The notes under the pieces: model-generated
Told to the model about the DNA's origin: nothing
The model's input: only the letters and a program-made list of their open reading frames with translations
Databases searched by the model: none
Shown here: one piece after another, positions 40,669-49,460 of the stretch
Numbering within the stretch: position 1 is the first letter of the stretch
Layout of the letters: each line of letters opens with the position of its first letter
Program-made: the position numbers and the translations under genes
DNA from: Azospirillum canadense
Lineage (GTDB): Bacteria; Pseudomonadota; Alphaproteobacteria; Azospirillales; Azospirillaceae
Reading direction: 5' to 3'
NCBI RefSeq assembly: GCF_025961225.1
Contig: NZ_JAOQNG010000001.1
Coordinates: forward strand, 533,001-597,000
DNA length: 64,000 bases

Positions 40669-42491
40669 AGGCCGGCTTCCCCGCCTTCGTCTGCTTTGGC
40701 CTCCTTGGCGGCGGTCGGCCGCGCGTCGCGCGGCACCTCCACCATGAAGATCGCCCCGCGGCCGGGGCGCGACAGCACGCGCAGGCGGTAGCCGAGAAGC
40801 CGGGTCAGCCGTGCCACGGTGGCGAGGCCCAGCCCCAGCCCCTTGCGGCGGTCCCGCTCCGGGTTGCCGATCTGGTAGAAGTCCTCGAAGATCAGGTGCA
40901 TGCGGTCCTGCGGGATGCCGGGGCCGGTGTCCTGCACCTTGATCGCGACGAACTCCGCGCCGACGCGGCAGGCCAGCCGGATGGTGCCGGTGCGCGTGTA
41001 TTTCAGCGCGTTGCTCAGCAGATTGCGCACGATGCGTTCCAGCATCGACGGGTCGGTCGTCACGCGCACGTTGCAGCTGACGACGCGGAAGGCCAGCCCC
41101 TTGTCCGCGGCCTCCATCCGGATGTCCTCGCTGATGCGGGCCAGGAAGGCCGGCAGGTCGATCTCGGTCAGCTGCGGGCGGATGACGCCCGTCTCCAGCA
41201 TGGCGATGTCCATCAGCGAGTTCAGCATGCGCTGCGTCGCCTCGAAGGCGTCGCGGGCGGAGTCGACCAACTTCACGGCGGTCGGCGTGTCCGCCCGCTC
41301 CCCGATCATGTGCAGGTAGATGCCCAGCGTTTGCAGGGGCTGGCGCAGGTCGTGGCTGGCAGCGGCCAGGAAGCGCGACTTGGCGGCGTTCGCCTCCTCC
41401 GCCTCCGCCCGGGCGCGGGCGAGCGCGTGGTAGCTGCGGCGCAGCTCCGCCATGCGGTTGCGGTCCTGGAGCACGGAATTGACGACGGTAACCAGCAGCA
41501 GCGCGATGATCACGCCGGCGACCAGCACGGCGCGGGGTGTGGCGTGGTCGATCCCCGCCTCGAAGGCGGGGGCGCTGGCGATGCGCAGTGTCCAGCGGCG
41601 GCCGAAGACGTCGATGTGCCGGGATTCCTGGAAGCGCGGGTGGTGGATGGACGACTTTTCGAACAGCAGGGCGTCCGGTTCGGTCGAGGTGCCGTCATAG
41701 AGTTGGAGGTCCAAGTCATCGGCCGACCCGGGCTTCAGGATCGCCCGCATCAGGTCGTGCATGCGGAAGGGGCTGTAGACGAAGCCCAGCAGCGCCGCGT
41801 GCCGGTCGGCGGCGGTCGCCAGCGGCCGGCGCTGGTCGTAGACGGGCAGATAGATCAGGAAGCCGGGCTGCACGTCGCTGTCCGTCTCCTGCACCAGGCG
41901 GAGCTTGCCGGTGGCGCTGGGGCTGCCCGTGTCGCGGGCGCGCTCCATGGTGGCGCGGCGCATCGGTTCGGAATGCATGTCGTAGCCGAAGGCCCGCAGG
42001 TTGCGGCTGGCGAAGGGCTCGATGTAGACGACCGGGAAATATTCGGGCCGCACCCCGTGCGGGGTGACATCGTAGCTGTAGAAGCCCTCGGCGCGGATGA
42101 TGGCCTCGTGCATCTCCAGGTCGGCGGCCACCACGCGCTTGGCGTAGCCGATCCCCTGGATGCCCGGATAGCGGTCCTCCACATGCAGGCCGGACACGTA
42201 GGTCCGCCATTCTTCGCGGGAGGCGCGGCCCCCGGCCGCGTTCATCATCGCCACGCCGCCGTGCAGCATCTGCTCGTAGGCGCCGAGGCGCGACGCGACG
42301 TCGCTGGTCAGGTCCCCCGCCCGCGCCTGGAAGCGCGCGTGGGCCAGCCGGTCGTTCTGGTCGCTGAGCAGCCACCAGGCCAGCCCCGTCAGCAGCAGGC
42401 TGAGGCCGAAGACCACCCAGCTCTCCCAGGAACGGAGCGGCCGCCCCTGAGGGCGGTCGTGAGGGCGGTCGCCCGGCGGTGTCGGGATCAT
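40614..42491 (-). CDS. CHASE-domain sensor histidine kinase
   Basis: A 625-residue inner-membrane kinase. Order: membrane span (WVVFGLSLLLTGLAWWLL), periplasmic CHASE domain (YPGIQGIGYAKRV, GFYSYDVTPHGVRPEYFPV), second span (AVLVAGVIIALLLVTVVN), coiled coil, HisKA with the phospho-acceptor in AAASHDLRQPLQT, then HATPase (NLLSNALKY, DTGPGIP, GLGLGLATV). CHASE domains bind small organic ligands, unknown here. ATG 42491 comes one base after the response-regulator stop. Confidence 0.92.
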   Translation of the reverse strand: MIPTPPGDRPHDRPQGRPLRSWESWVVFGLSLLLTGLAWWLLSDQNDRLAHARFQARAGDLTSDVASRLGAYEQMLHGGVAMMNAAGGRASREEWRTYVSGLHVEDRYPGIQGIGYAKRVVAADLEMHEAIIRAEGFYSYDVTPHGVRPEYFPVVYIEPFASRNLRAFGYDMHSEPMRRATMERARDTGSPSATGKLRLVQETDSDVQPGFLIYLPVYDQRRPLATAADRHAALLGFVYSPFRMHDLMRAILKPGSADDLDLQLYDGTSTEPDALLFEKSSIHHPRFQESRHIDVFGRRWTLRIASAPAFEAGIDHATPRAVLVAGVIIALLLVTVVNSVLQDRNRMAELRRSYHALARARAEAEEANAAKSRFLAAASHDLRQPLQTLGIYLHMIGERADTPTAVKLVDSARDAFEATQRMLNSLMDIAMLETGVIRPQLTEIDLPAFLARISEDIRMEAADKGLAFRVVSCNVRVTTDPSMLERIVRNLLSNALKYTRTGTIRLACRVGAEFVAIKVQDTGPGIPQDRMHLIFEDFYQIGNPERDRRKGLGLGLATVARLTRLLGYRLRVLSRPGRGAIFMVEVPRDARPTAAKEAKADEGGEAGLQPSPASSARSASNSSTM

Positions 42492-42492
42492 G

Positions 42493-42972
42493 TCACGCCG
42501 GGGCCCCCCTGGCGGGAGGTCCATCAGCCGACGGATCCGACGAAGGATCGCCGCCGGTCCCCTGGAGGGCCTTGCCCAGCACCGCCTGGAGGTGGGGCGG
42601 CAGGACGGGCTTCTGCAGAATGGTCAGCCCGCGGGCGCGCGCCTCCCGGATGCCGTCGGTGGAGGTGTCGCCGGTGATGATCACGGCCGGCACGTGGGTC
42701 CCGACCTCCGTCCGGATGCGGTCGATCGCCTGCACGCCGGTGCGCCCCTCGCGCAGGCGGTAGTCGGCCAGGATGGCGTGCGGCCGCTCGTCGAGCGCGC
42801 TCAGCCGCTCCACCGCTTCGCCTTCGCTTTCGGCGGCGATGACGCGGTAGCCCCACATCTGGAGAAGCAGGTTCAGCGCCTGCAGCACGGTCCGCTCGTC
42901 GTCAATGACCATGACGAGCTTTTCCCGCGCCTCGCTGCCCGCTTCCGTCACCGATTGCCATCCATTCGCCAC
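42493..42972 (-). CDS. Single-domain response regulator
   Basis: A 159-residue receiver protein with no output domain. VMVIDDERTVLQALN holds the acidic pocket, AILADYRLREGRTG the phosphorylated Asp, VIITGDTS the Thr switch and ILQKPVLP the Lys. It precedes the CHASE kinase in the same transcript and is its probable partner, or a phosphate sink. The GTG start at 42972 is a best guess; the frame is open to 43041. Confidence 0.85.
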   Translation of the reverse strand: MANGWQSVTEAGSEAREKLVMVIDDERTVLQALNLLLQMWGYRVIAAESEGEAVERLSALDERPHAILADYRLREGRTGVQAIDRIRTEVGTHVPAVIITGDTSTDGIREARARGLTILQKPVLPPHLQAVLGKALQGTGGDPSSDPSADGPPARGAPA

Positions 42973-43357
42973 AACCCACCCGTCGCTAAAGGCCGGTTCC
43001 AATGGCCAATGCCAAAGGCTGAAGATTATCAGGATCAACACGCCGGCCGTCAGAAAAGCATTGCCTCATGCTGCCCAGGGGCGTGGTGTTTAGCACAGGA
43101 GGTTCGCCGTTCGGTCAGTGGAATTGCCCTATTACCTCCAAAGCCCAGGGGTCCGGCGGGTCTGTTTACAGGGACCGATGACCGGGAACAGACCCCGCGA
43201 ACAGTCCTGCACGCGCAGCTTTCCATCAAAATTGCGCCCGCAATTGAAACCTGTCCACGAAAAGGATTGTGAAGCCGGTACGCATCCGCCATTCTTCCGG
43301 CCTTTCGGCTGGTTCTATGACCTGCGTTCAGGTGACCCAGTATTTCAGGCGGCGGCG
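42973..43357. other. Divergent intergenic region before cimA
   Basis: About 385 bp with two inverted repeats: GCGGGTCTGTT (43156-43166) with AACAGACCCCGC (43187-43198), and AATTGC-GCCC-GCAATT (43230-43245). Neither has a T-run, and no leader peptide rich in branched-chain codons was recognised. A promoter for cimA is expected here but not identified. Confidence 0.5.
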
Positions 43358-44962
43358 ATGATGGGCGAGCGGATCTTCCTGTACGACACCACGCTGCGCG
43401 ACGGCGCGCAGACCCAGGATGTGGATTTCTCCGTCGCCGACAAGATCGCCATCGCCCGCGACCTGGACCGGCTGGGCATCGACTATGTCGAGGGCGGCTG
43501 GCCCGGCGCGAACCCGACCGACGACGCCTTCTTCGCGCAGGCGCCGGACCTGAAGCGCTCCACCTTCACCGCCTTCGGCATGACCCGCCGGCCCGGACGC
43601 AGCGCGGCGAACGACCCGCAGCTGGCGGCGTTGATCCAGTCGAAGGCGCGCGCCGTCTGCATCGTCGGCAAGACCTGGGACTTCCACGTGGACGTGGCGC
43701 TGGCCATCCCGCGGGAGGAGAACCTGGAGCTGATCGCCGACAGCGTCGCCGCGCTGAAGGCCGCGAAGGGCGAGGCGCTGTTCGACGCGGAGCATTTCTT
43801 CGACGGCTACAAGCGCAACCCGGCCTACGCCGCCTCCTGCATCAAGGCGGCTTATGAGGCCGGCGCGCGCTGGATCGTGCTGTGCGACACCAACGGCGGC
43901 ACGCTGCCGCACGAGGTCGAGGCCATCGTCCGCCAAGTGGTGGAAGAGCACGGCATCCCCGGCGACCGGCTGGGCATCCACTGCCACAACGATACGGAGA
44001 ACGCGGTCGCCAACTCGCTCGCCGCGGTGCGGGCCGGCGCGCGGATGGTGCAGGGCACGATCAACGGGCTGGGGGAGCGCTGCGGCAACGCCAACCTCGT
44101 CTCGCTGATCCCGTCGCTGATGCTGAAGATGGGCTGCGACGTCGGCATCCGGCCCGACGACCTGCCGCTGCTGACGGAGATCAGCCGCAAGTTCGACGAG
44201 CGGCTGAACCGCGCCCCCAACCGCCACGCCGCTTACGTCGGCGCCAGCGCCTTCGCCCACAAGGGCGGGCTGCACGTGTCGGCGGTGGAAAAGGACCCGT
44301 CCTCCTACGAGCATGTGGCGCCGGAGGCGGTCGGCAACCGCCGGCAGATCGTCATGTCGGACCAGGCCGGCCGCTCCAACGTCATCGCGCGGCTGCGCGA
44401 GATGGGCATGGCCGTGGACCCGAAGGACGAGCGGCTGAACCGCCTGCTCGACCTCGTCAAGCAGCGCGACACGGAGGGCTACGCCTACGACACGGCGGAG
44501 GCCAGCTTCGAGCTGCTGGTCCGCCGCGAGCTGGGCGAGGTGCCGGACTATTTCACCCTGAAGCGCTTCCACGTCACCGACGAGCGCCGTTACAACGCGA
44601 AGGGCGAACTGGTCGTGGAGTCGGAGGCCGTGGTCCGGGTGCGGATCGGCGGCACCGAATACCACGAGGTGGCCGCCGGCAACGGCCCGGTGAACGCGCT
44701 GGACACCGCCATGCGCAAGGCGCTGGAGCCGCGCTACCCGGCGCTGGGCGGGGTGAAGCTGTCCGACTACCGCGTGCGCATCCTGGCGGCCAAGGACGGC
44801 ACGGGCGCCAAGCCGCGGGTGCTGATCCGCTCCCAGAACGGCGACGGGGTGGAGTGGTCGACGCTGGGCGTGTCCACCAACATCATCGAGGCCTCCATGG
44901 AAGCGCTCGTGGACAGCTACGCCTTCACGCTGTTCAAGGGCGGCGCGCAGCCGCGGGGGTGA
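43358..44962 (+). CDS. cimA: Citramalate synthase
   Basis: Condenses pyruvate and acetyl-CoA to citramalate, a threonine-independent entry to isoleucine. Seen: the catalytic motif LYDTTLRDGAQTQDVDFSVA, YVEGGWPGANPTDDAFF (the CimA form of the LeuA-family loop), the metal site GIHCHNDTENAVANSLAAV, and a C-terminal LeuA-type regulatory domain. 534 residues. Start ATG 43358, with a second ATG immediately after. No threonine deaminase is in the window. Confidence 0.95.
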   Translation: MMGERIFLYDTTLRDGAQTQDVDFSVADKIAIARDLDRLGIDYVEGGWPGANPTDDAFFAQAPDLKRSTFTAFGMTRRPGRSAANDPQLAALIQSKARAVCIVGKTWDFHVDVALAIPREENLELIADSVAALKAAKGEALFDAEHFFDGYKRNPAYAASCIKAAYEAGARWIVLCDTNGGTLPHEVEAIVRQVVEEHGIPGDRLGIHCHNDTENAVANSLAAVRAGARMVQGTINGLGERCGNANLVSLIPSLMLKMGCDVGIRPDDLPLLTEISRKFDERLNRAPNRHAAYVGASAFAHKGGLHVSAVEKDPSSYEHVAPEAVGNRRQIVMSDQAGRSNVIARLREMGMAVDPKDERLNRLLDLVKQRDTEGYAYDTAEASFELLVRRELGEVPDYFTLKRFHVTDERRYNAKGELVVESEAVVRVRIGGTEYHEVAAGNGPVNALDTAMRKALEPRYPALGGVKLSDYRVRILAAKDGTGAKPRVLIRSQNGDGVEWSTLGVSTNIIEASMEALVDSYAFTLFKGGAQPRG

Positions 44963-44998
44963 CGGCTTTGCGGTGGGGCGTCGCTTCGTCGGCGGATA

Positions 44999-45112
44999 AC
45001 CACAAAGACACAAAGGGCACAAAGGATTTCACAAAGGGGCTCTCGCCCGCCGGCGATCCGGCGCAGGGCAGGGTTTTTGTGAAACTCTTTGTGTCCTTTG
45101 TGTCTTTGTGGT
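44999..45112. repeat. Long hairpin of CACNNAGR units (copy 3)
   Basis: Arms 44999-45035 and 45076-45112 pair over 37 bp with about three mismatches and a 40-nt loop. The left arm begins ACCACAAAGACACAAAGGGC. It lies between cimA and trmJ. Compare 23395-23480 and 35626-35685. Confidence 0.88.
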
Positions 45113-45175
45113 GAAAATCCGTCGCCGTCGCTGGCCTGTTACCGTCTGACGAACCGCTAAGAACTGTTTGAACCG

Positions 45176-45946
45176 ATGACCTCCGGCAATAATCCCACCC
45201 GTCCGTCCGTCCTGGGCGGCCCGACCATCATCCTGGTCCAGCCGCAGCTTGGCGAGAACATCGGCGCCTGCGCGCGGGCCATGCTGAATTGCGGCCTGAC
45301 CGAGCTTCGGCTCGTTAAGCCGCGCGACGGCTGGCCGAACGAGAAATCCGTGGCCTCCGCGTCGGGCGCCGACCTCGTGCTCGACGGCGCCAAGCTGTAT
45401 GAGACGACGGCCGAGGCGGTGGCCGACCTGAACGTCGTCTTCGCGACGACCGTGCGCACCCGCGGCATGATCCAGGAGTTCATCACCCCGCGCATCGCCG
45501 CCACGGAGCTGCGCGCCCATTTCGACGCCGGCCACAAGACCGGCGTGCTGTTCGGGCCGGAGCGCACGGGGCTCGTCAACGACGACCTGACGCTGGCGGA
45601 AAAGCTGATCACCGTGCCGCTGAACCCGTCTTTTTCCTCGCTGAACCTGGCGCAGGCGGTGCTGCTCATCGGCTACGAGTGGTTCCAGACCGGCGAGATC
45701 CCGCCCGACCGCGTCCTGCACACCGGCCAGACCCGCCCGGCGACCAAGGCGGAGCTGCTGAACTTCTTCGAGCATCTGGAAGGGGACCTGGATCGCACCG
45801 GCTTCTTCACCTCGCCGGAGAAGCGCCCATCCATGGTCCGCACGCTGCGCAACGCGCTGGAGCGCATGCAGATGACCGAGCAGGAGGTGCGCACCTTCCA
45901 CGGCGTCATCGCCGCGCTGACCGGCCGCCGCAAGGGCGAGCCGTAA
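45176..45946 (+). CDS. trmJ: tRNA/rRNA methyltransferase, TrmJ-like (SPOUT)
   Basis: 2'-O-methyltransferase of the SpoU class. Seen: LVQPQLGENIGACARAMLNCGL, FATTVRTRGM (TrmJ-type), FGPERTGLVNDDL and the knot VPLNPSFSSLNLAQAVLLIGYEW. 256 residues, as in TrmJ, which modifies position 32 of tRNAs. Assignment within the family is by motif only. ATG 45176 lies 63 bp after the hairpin. Confidence 0.88.
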   Translation: MTSGNNPTRPSVLGGPTIILVQPQLGENIGACARAMLNCGLTELRLVKPRDGWPNEKSVASASGADLVLDGAKLYETTAEAVADLNVVFATTVRTRGMIQEFITPRIAATELRAHFDAGHKTGVLFGPERTGLVNDDLTLAEKLITVPLNPSFSSLNLAQAVLLIGYEWFQTGEIPPDRVLHTGQTRPATKAELLNFFEHLEGDLDRTGFFTSPEKRPSMVRTLRNALERMQMTEQEVRTFHGVIAALTGRRKGEP

Positions 45947-46003
45947 CCTCATTCGCTTCTAACTTGTTGTCCGGCGGGGGCATTCGCGGCCTATACTGCT
46001 CCC

Positions 46004-46729
46004 ATGGAATACACCCTCCAGCATATGGACGTGGGCCTCGTCCTGCTCGACGGCGACCGGCGCGTGGTGTCGGTCAACGCCGCGGCGGAGCGGATGGTCG
46101 GACGCTCCCGTCCGTTGCTGGGGGCTAGCCTGCACGACCTGCACCCGCCGGGCAGCCGCGCCAAGGTGGAGCTTCTCCTGGCCGCCGCCCACGATCCTAA
46201 TTCCCCGGCGGCCGCGGGCTCCATGATGGTGGCGCTGCCCGGCCGGACCATCGTGGTGAAGGCCTCGGCGCTCCGCCAGGGTGACGCGACCTTCGTTGCG
46301 CTGATGCTGTTCGAGGTTCCCAAGCCCGGCGCCGTGGCGGAACCGCCGCCGCTTGCGCCCCCGCCGATTGCCGAACTGGCGCCGGAGCCCGCCCCGCCGC
46401 TGGTGAAGCTGCCCATCACGACGCGCCAGGGCGTGGTTCTGCTCGACCCGACGGCGGCCGTCTATGTCCAGGCCAATGGGCATTACACGACCGTGCACAC
46501 GGCCGAGGGGGCCTTTTTCTGCTCCCTGTCCCTGTCCGAGCTGGAGACGCGGCTGGACGGGCGGCAGTTCGTGCGGGCGCACCGCGGCTACATTGTGAAC
46601 CTGCGCCACGCCCGGGCCGTCGACCGCAGCGACGGGCGCGCCGCCTTTGTCATGGCCGCCCCGGGCTCGCCCCGCGTCCCGGTCAGCCGAGGGCGGATCG
46701 AGCAACTGAAGAAGCTGCTGGCGCTGTAG
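46004..46729 (+). CDS. PAS-LytTR transcriptional regulator, RcoM-like
   Basis: A 241-residue protein. A PAS domain (about residues 1-105) is joined by a Pro-rich linker (EPPPLAPPPIAELAPEPAPP) to a LytTR DNA-binding domain (VVLLDPTAAVYVQANGHYTT, FVRAHRGYIVNLRHARAV). This is the layout of RcoM, a haem-PAS CO sensor. His44 and His47 (SLHDLHPPGSR) and Met74/Met75 (AGSMMVALP) could supply axial ligands. The 30-residue spacing His44-Met74 equals the spacing I recall for RcoM, but that comparison is from memory. A TATACT box at 45992 would give a nearly leaderless transcript. cowN lies downstream. Confidence 0.8.
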   Translation: MEYTLQHMDVGLVLLDGDRRVVSVNAAAERMVGRSRPLLGASLHDLHPPGSRAKVELLLAAAHDPNSPAAAGSMMVALPGRTIVVKASALRQGDATFVALMLFEVPKPGAVAEPPPLAPPPIAELAPEPAPPLVKLPITTRQGVVLLDPTAAVYVQANGHYTTVHTAEGAFFCSLSLSELETRLDGRQFVRAHRGYIVNLRHARAVDRSDGRAAFVMAAPGSPRVPVSRGRIEQLKKLLAL

Positions 46730-46748
46730 GCCCGGCGTTGCTGTCTTG

Positions 46749-46800
46749 GCCATTCGCGCATGGACGAAACCGTTCACGCGGTCCGCGCGCCGTTCATGCA
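46749..46800 (+). promoter_or_regulatory. Three 12-bp direct repeats at a 20-bp period upstream of cowN
   Basis: GCCATTCGCGCA (46749-46760), ACCGTTCACGCG (46769-46780) and GCCGTTCATGCA (46789-46800) give the consensus RCCRTTCRYGCR. Starts are exactly 20 bp apart, about two helical turns, as for binding sites of LytTR proteins. They lie between the PAS-LytTR gene and cowN, and end 72 bp before the cowN GTG. No good -35/-10 pair follows, as expected for an activator-dependent promoter. Confidence 0.7.
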
Positions 46801-46872
46801 GGGCGACTTGTCTTGGACGCCGCGGTCCGCGATCAGAGAGACCAACCATCCTCTGCCGTGGGAACCGCAACC

Positions 46873-47169
46873 GTGGACGCAACCGACTCCCCCGACCGCT
46901 ACGTCTCCTTCAAGGGTATCGACTGCGAAGGCAATTCGCGCCGCATCATCGAGCGGCTGTACTCGCACATCAACGACCCCGCCAAGACCAACGCCTTCTG
47001 GGAACGCTTCCGGGAGAAGCTGGCCGTCGCCGACGACCCGCTGAAGCGGCAGGCCGACGGGCTGTGCCTGCTCTGCGCCAACGTCTATTACATCTCCGAC
47101 CTGTTTGAGGAGCACGACGACGAGGAAGGTCTGGCGATGCTGCGCAAGCTGGAGGACGAGTGCTGCTGA
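46873..47169 (+). CDS. cowN: N2-fixation sustaining protein CowN
   Basis: A 98-residue cytoplasmic protein that lets nitrogenase work in the presence of carbon monoxide. RYVSFKGIDCEGNSRRIIER at the N-terminus, DPAKTNAFWERFREKL in the middle and the C-terminal LFEEHDDEEGLAMLRKLEDE then CC match the CowN family. GTG 46873 is chosen (TGGGAACC upstream); a GTG at 46858 would add five residues. The PAS-LytTR gene and its likely sites lie just upstream. No nif genes are in the window. Confidence 0.9.
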   Translation: MDATDSPDRYVSFKGIDCEGNSRRIIERLYSHINDPAKTNAFWERFREKLAVADDPLKRQADGLCLLCANVYYISDLFEEHDDEEGLAMLRKLEDECC

Positions 47170-47190
47170 CGGCCCGCCGCCTTTGAAGGG

Positions 47191-48519
47191 TCACCGCTTC
47201 CCGCTCAGCTTGCGCGCGCTGGCGCCCGTGTAGGACACGCGCCAGACGGAGCCCAGGCTGTCGGCGATCAACAGACTGCCGTCCTTGGCGATGGCGAGGC
47301 CGGCCGGGCGACCCCAGGCCAGGGGGCGCTTGTCACCGTCCTCCTGGTTCGGCAGGCGGAAGCCGCTGGCGAAGACCTCGTAGCCGCCGGCCGGCTTCTT
47401 GCCCTCGAACGGCACGAAGACCACCGTGTAGCCCACGGGCTCCGAACGGCTGGAGGAGCCGTGCAGCGCGACGAAGGCGCCGGTGCGGTAGCGCGCCGGC
47501 CCGTTCAGCCGGTCGGCGAAGACCAGGCCGATCGGCGCGGAATGGGATTCCAGCAGCACGTCCGGCACGATGGTCCGCGCGACGAGGTCCGGCCGCTTGT
47601 CGGCGAAGCCCGGTTGCGGGTTCGGGCCGGCGTAGGCGTAGGGCCAGCCGTAGAAGCCCTCCGGCTCGACCCTCGTGAAGAAGTCCGGGGCCAAGCCGTC
47701 GCCCAGCCCGTCGCGCTCGTTCACCACGGCGTAGAGGTCGCTGCTGCCCGGCCGGAAGGCCATGCCCACCGGGTTGCGCAGGCCGGTGGCGACGGTGCGC
47801 GCCTCCCCGCCGTCCAGCGTCCCGTCGCCCATAATTCCCTCGATGGGGAATTCCTGGATGGTGGCGCGCGGCGGCGGCTCCTCCGCGAGGTTGGCGGCGG
47901 AGCCGACGCCGACGTAGACGTGCTTGCCGTCCGGCGCGATGGCCAGCGAGCGCGTGTCGTGCCCCTCCCGGCTGCCCAGTGCCCCCGGCGGGGTGAGGCG
48001 CTGCCGCTCCCCCGGCGCCGTGGTGGCGCCCTCCCGCCAGGGCAGCCGCCACACCGCCTCCGCATCGGCGACGTAGACGAAGCCTTCGTGGAAGGCGAGC
48101 CCGAAAGGCTTGTCGAAGCCCGCCGCCCATAGCCAGGACTCGTCGGCCTCGCCCTTGCCGTCGGTGTCGCGCAGAAGGGTCAGCGTGCCGGGCTTCTGCT
48201 GCGCCACCAGCACACCGCCGTCGGGCAGGACCAGCAGGTTGCGGGCGTTCTCCACATGGTCGCGGAACAGCGTGGCGCGGAAGCCGGCGGGCACCTGCAA
48301 CGCCGCCTTGGCCGGCCGGTCGACCGGGACCGGCTTGTTGGACACCGCCCCTGCTTTCGTGGAGGGCGTGGCGTTGGGGGCGGGAAGATCCTCCACCGTC
48401 AGGCGGACGGTGTCACCGGCGGTGTGTGCCACATCGTCCGCAAGAGCGGGGGCGGCGAGTATCATATTCAGGAGCACGGCGAAGGCGAGGCGCTTGCTTC
48501 GGAGTCTGCTGGTCGTCAA
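47191..48519 (-). CDS. Secreted sorbosone/glucose dehydrogenase-like beta-propeller protein
   Basis: A 442-residue periplasmic protein with a signal peptide (RLAFAVLLNMILAAPALA). VPAGFRATLFRDHVENARNL, FGLAFHEGFVYVADAEAVWR, HDTRSLAIAPDGKHVYVGVG and EFPIEGIMGDGTLDGGEART fit the PQQ-type glucose/sorbosone dehydrogenase family. Whether PQQ is bound is not known. The only start in a suitable place is a TTG at 48519. It is divergent from rpsD and converges on cowN. Confidence 0.85.
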   Translation of the reverse strand: MTTSRLRSKRLAFAVLLNMILAAPALADDVAHTAGDTVRLTVEDLPAPNATPSTKAGAVSNKPVPVDRPAKAALQVPAGFRATLFRDHVENARNLLVLPDGGVLVAQQKPGTLTLLRDTDGKGEADESWLWAAGFDKPFGLAFHEGFVYVADAEAVWRLPWREGATTAPGERQRLTPPGALGSREGHDTRSLAIAPDGKHVYVGVGSAANLAEEPPPRATIQEFPIEGIMGDGTLDGGEARTVATGLRNPVGMAFRPGSSDLYAVVNERDGLGDGLAPDFFTRVEPEGFYGWPYAYAGPNPQPGFADKRPDLVARTIVPDVLLESHSAPIGLVFADRLNGPARYRTGAFVALHGSSSRSEPVGYTVVFVPFEGKKPAGGYEVFASGFRLPNQEDGDKRPLAWGRPAGLAIAKDGSLLIADSLGSVWRVSYTGASARKLSGKR

Positions 48520-48625
48520 GGCACGTCGGTCCGGTTGGTGGGGTCTTTGCGTGCCTTAACGGGATAAGGGCGGGAAGGGCACGCGGGGGCCGGCCGATTT
48601 GCGTGGTTTTCCGGCGACTCCGCGT

Positions 48626-48653
48626 TTGACAAGGCGGGACGGATCCGTATAGT
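48626..48653 (+). promoter_or_regulatory. Promoter of rpsD
   Basis: TTGACA (48626-48631), 16 bp, TATAGT (48648-48653), about 110 bp before the rpsD start. It is one of the best sigma-70 type matches in the window. The long leader could carry S4-type autoregulation; no structure was resolved. Confidence 0.85.
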
Positions 48654-48765
48654 GCGCGGCTCCAACTCCTGGGAAAGCGGGCGTGCCTATCGTTTTGCGC
48701 CCCGTCCGCGGCCTGCTCCGCGGAACTACCGGGACAAAACCAACTCGTGTTCCATCGAGGACAGA

Positions 48766-49380
48766 ATGAGCAAGCGTCAAGAGTCCAAGTACAAAATCGA
48801 CCGCCGCCTCGGCGTCAACCTCTGGGGCCGCGGCAAGTCGCCGATCAACAAGCGCGAGTACGGCCCGGGCCAGCACGGCCAACGCCGCAAGAAGCCGTCG
48901 GACTACGGCCTGCAGCTGATGGCCAAGCAGAAGCTGAAGGGCTACTACGGCAACATCGGCGAGAAGCAGTTCCGTCGCATCTACGCCGAGGCCGTGCGCC
49001 GCAAGGGCGACACCGGCGAGAACCTGATCGGCCTGCTGGAGCGCCGTCTGGACGCGGTCGTCTACCGCATGAAGTTCGCGCCGACCCCGTTCGCCGCGCG
49101 CCAGATCATCAACCACGGCCACATCCTGGTCAACGGCCGCCGCCTGAACATCCCGTCGGCCCAGATCAAGGAAGGCGACACCATCGAGGTGCGCGCCAAG
49201 TCCAAGCAGATGGCCCTCATCCTCGAGGCCGTCGCCTCGGGTGAGCGCGACACGCCGGACTACCTGGAAGTCGACACCGGCTCCCTGAAGGGCCGCTTCG
49301 TCCGCATCCCGCAGCTGGCCGACGTCCCGTACCCGGTCCAGATGGAGCCGAACTTGGTCGTCGAGTTCTACTCGCGCTGA
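48766..49380 (+). CDS. rpsD: 30S ribosomal protein S4
   Basis: Primary 16S rRNA-binding protein that starts assembly of the 30S body. [39 protein letters not shown], and the S4 domain ([35 protein letters not shown]) cover the family. 204 residues. CGAGGACAGA precedes the ATG. Single gene between the promoter at 48626 and the terminator at 49405. Confidence 0.98.
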   Translation: MSKRQESKYKIDRRLGVNLWGRGKSPINKREYGPGQHGQRRKKPSDYGLQLMAKQKLKGYYGNIGEKQFRRIYAEAVRRKGDTGENLIGLLERRLDAVVYRMKFAPTPFAARQIINHGHILVNGRRLNIPSAQIKEGDTIEVRAKSKQMALILEAVASGERDTPDYLEVDTGSLKGRFVRIPQLADVPYPVQMEPNLVVEFYSR

Positions 49381-49404
49381 TCTCTCGGTTCCGCCAAGAC
49401 AGGA

Positions 49405-49434
49405 AAGGCCGCGCCCCCGGGCGCGGCCTTTTTT
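49405..49434 (+). terminator. Rho-independent terminator after rpsD
   Basis: AAGGCCGCGCC (49405-49415) pairs with GGCGCGGCCTT (49420-49430), followed by six T (49429-49434), 24 bp after the rpsD stop. Confidence 0.93.
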
Positions 49435-49460
49435 GTTGCTGTGGGTGGCAGCCAAACACA

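Noticed and set aside
43050..43292. 80-codon minus-strand frame between the response regulator and cimA
   Set aside because: No ribosome-binding site, no motif and atypical composition; it crosses the inverted repeats.
42973..43357. Leucine/isoleucine attenuator or T-box before cimA
   Set aside because: The hairpins lack T-runs and no leader peptide with branched-chain codons was seen.
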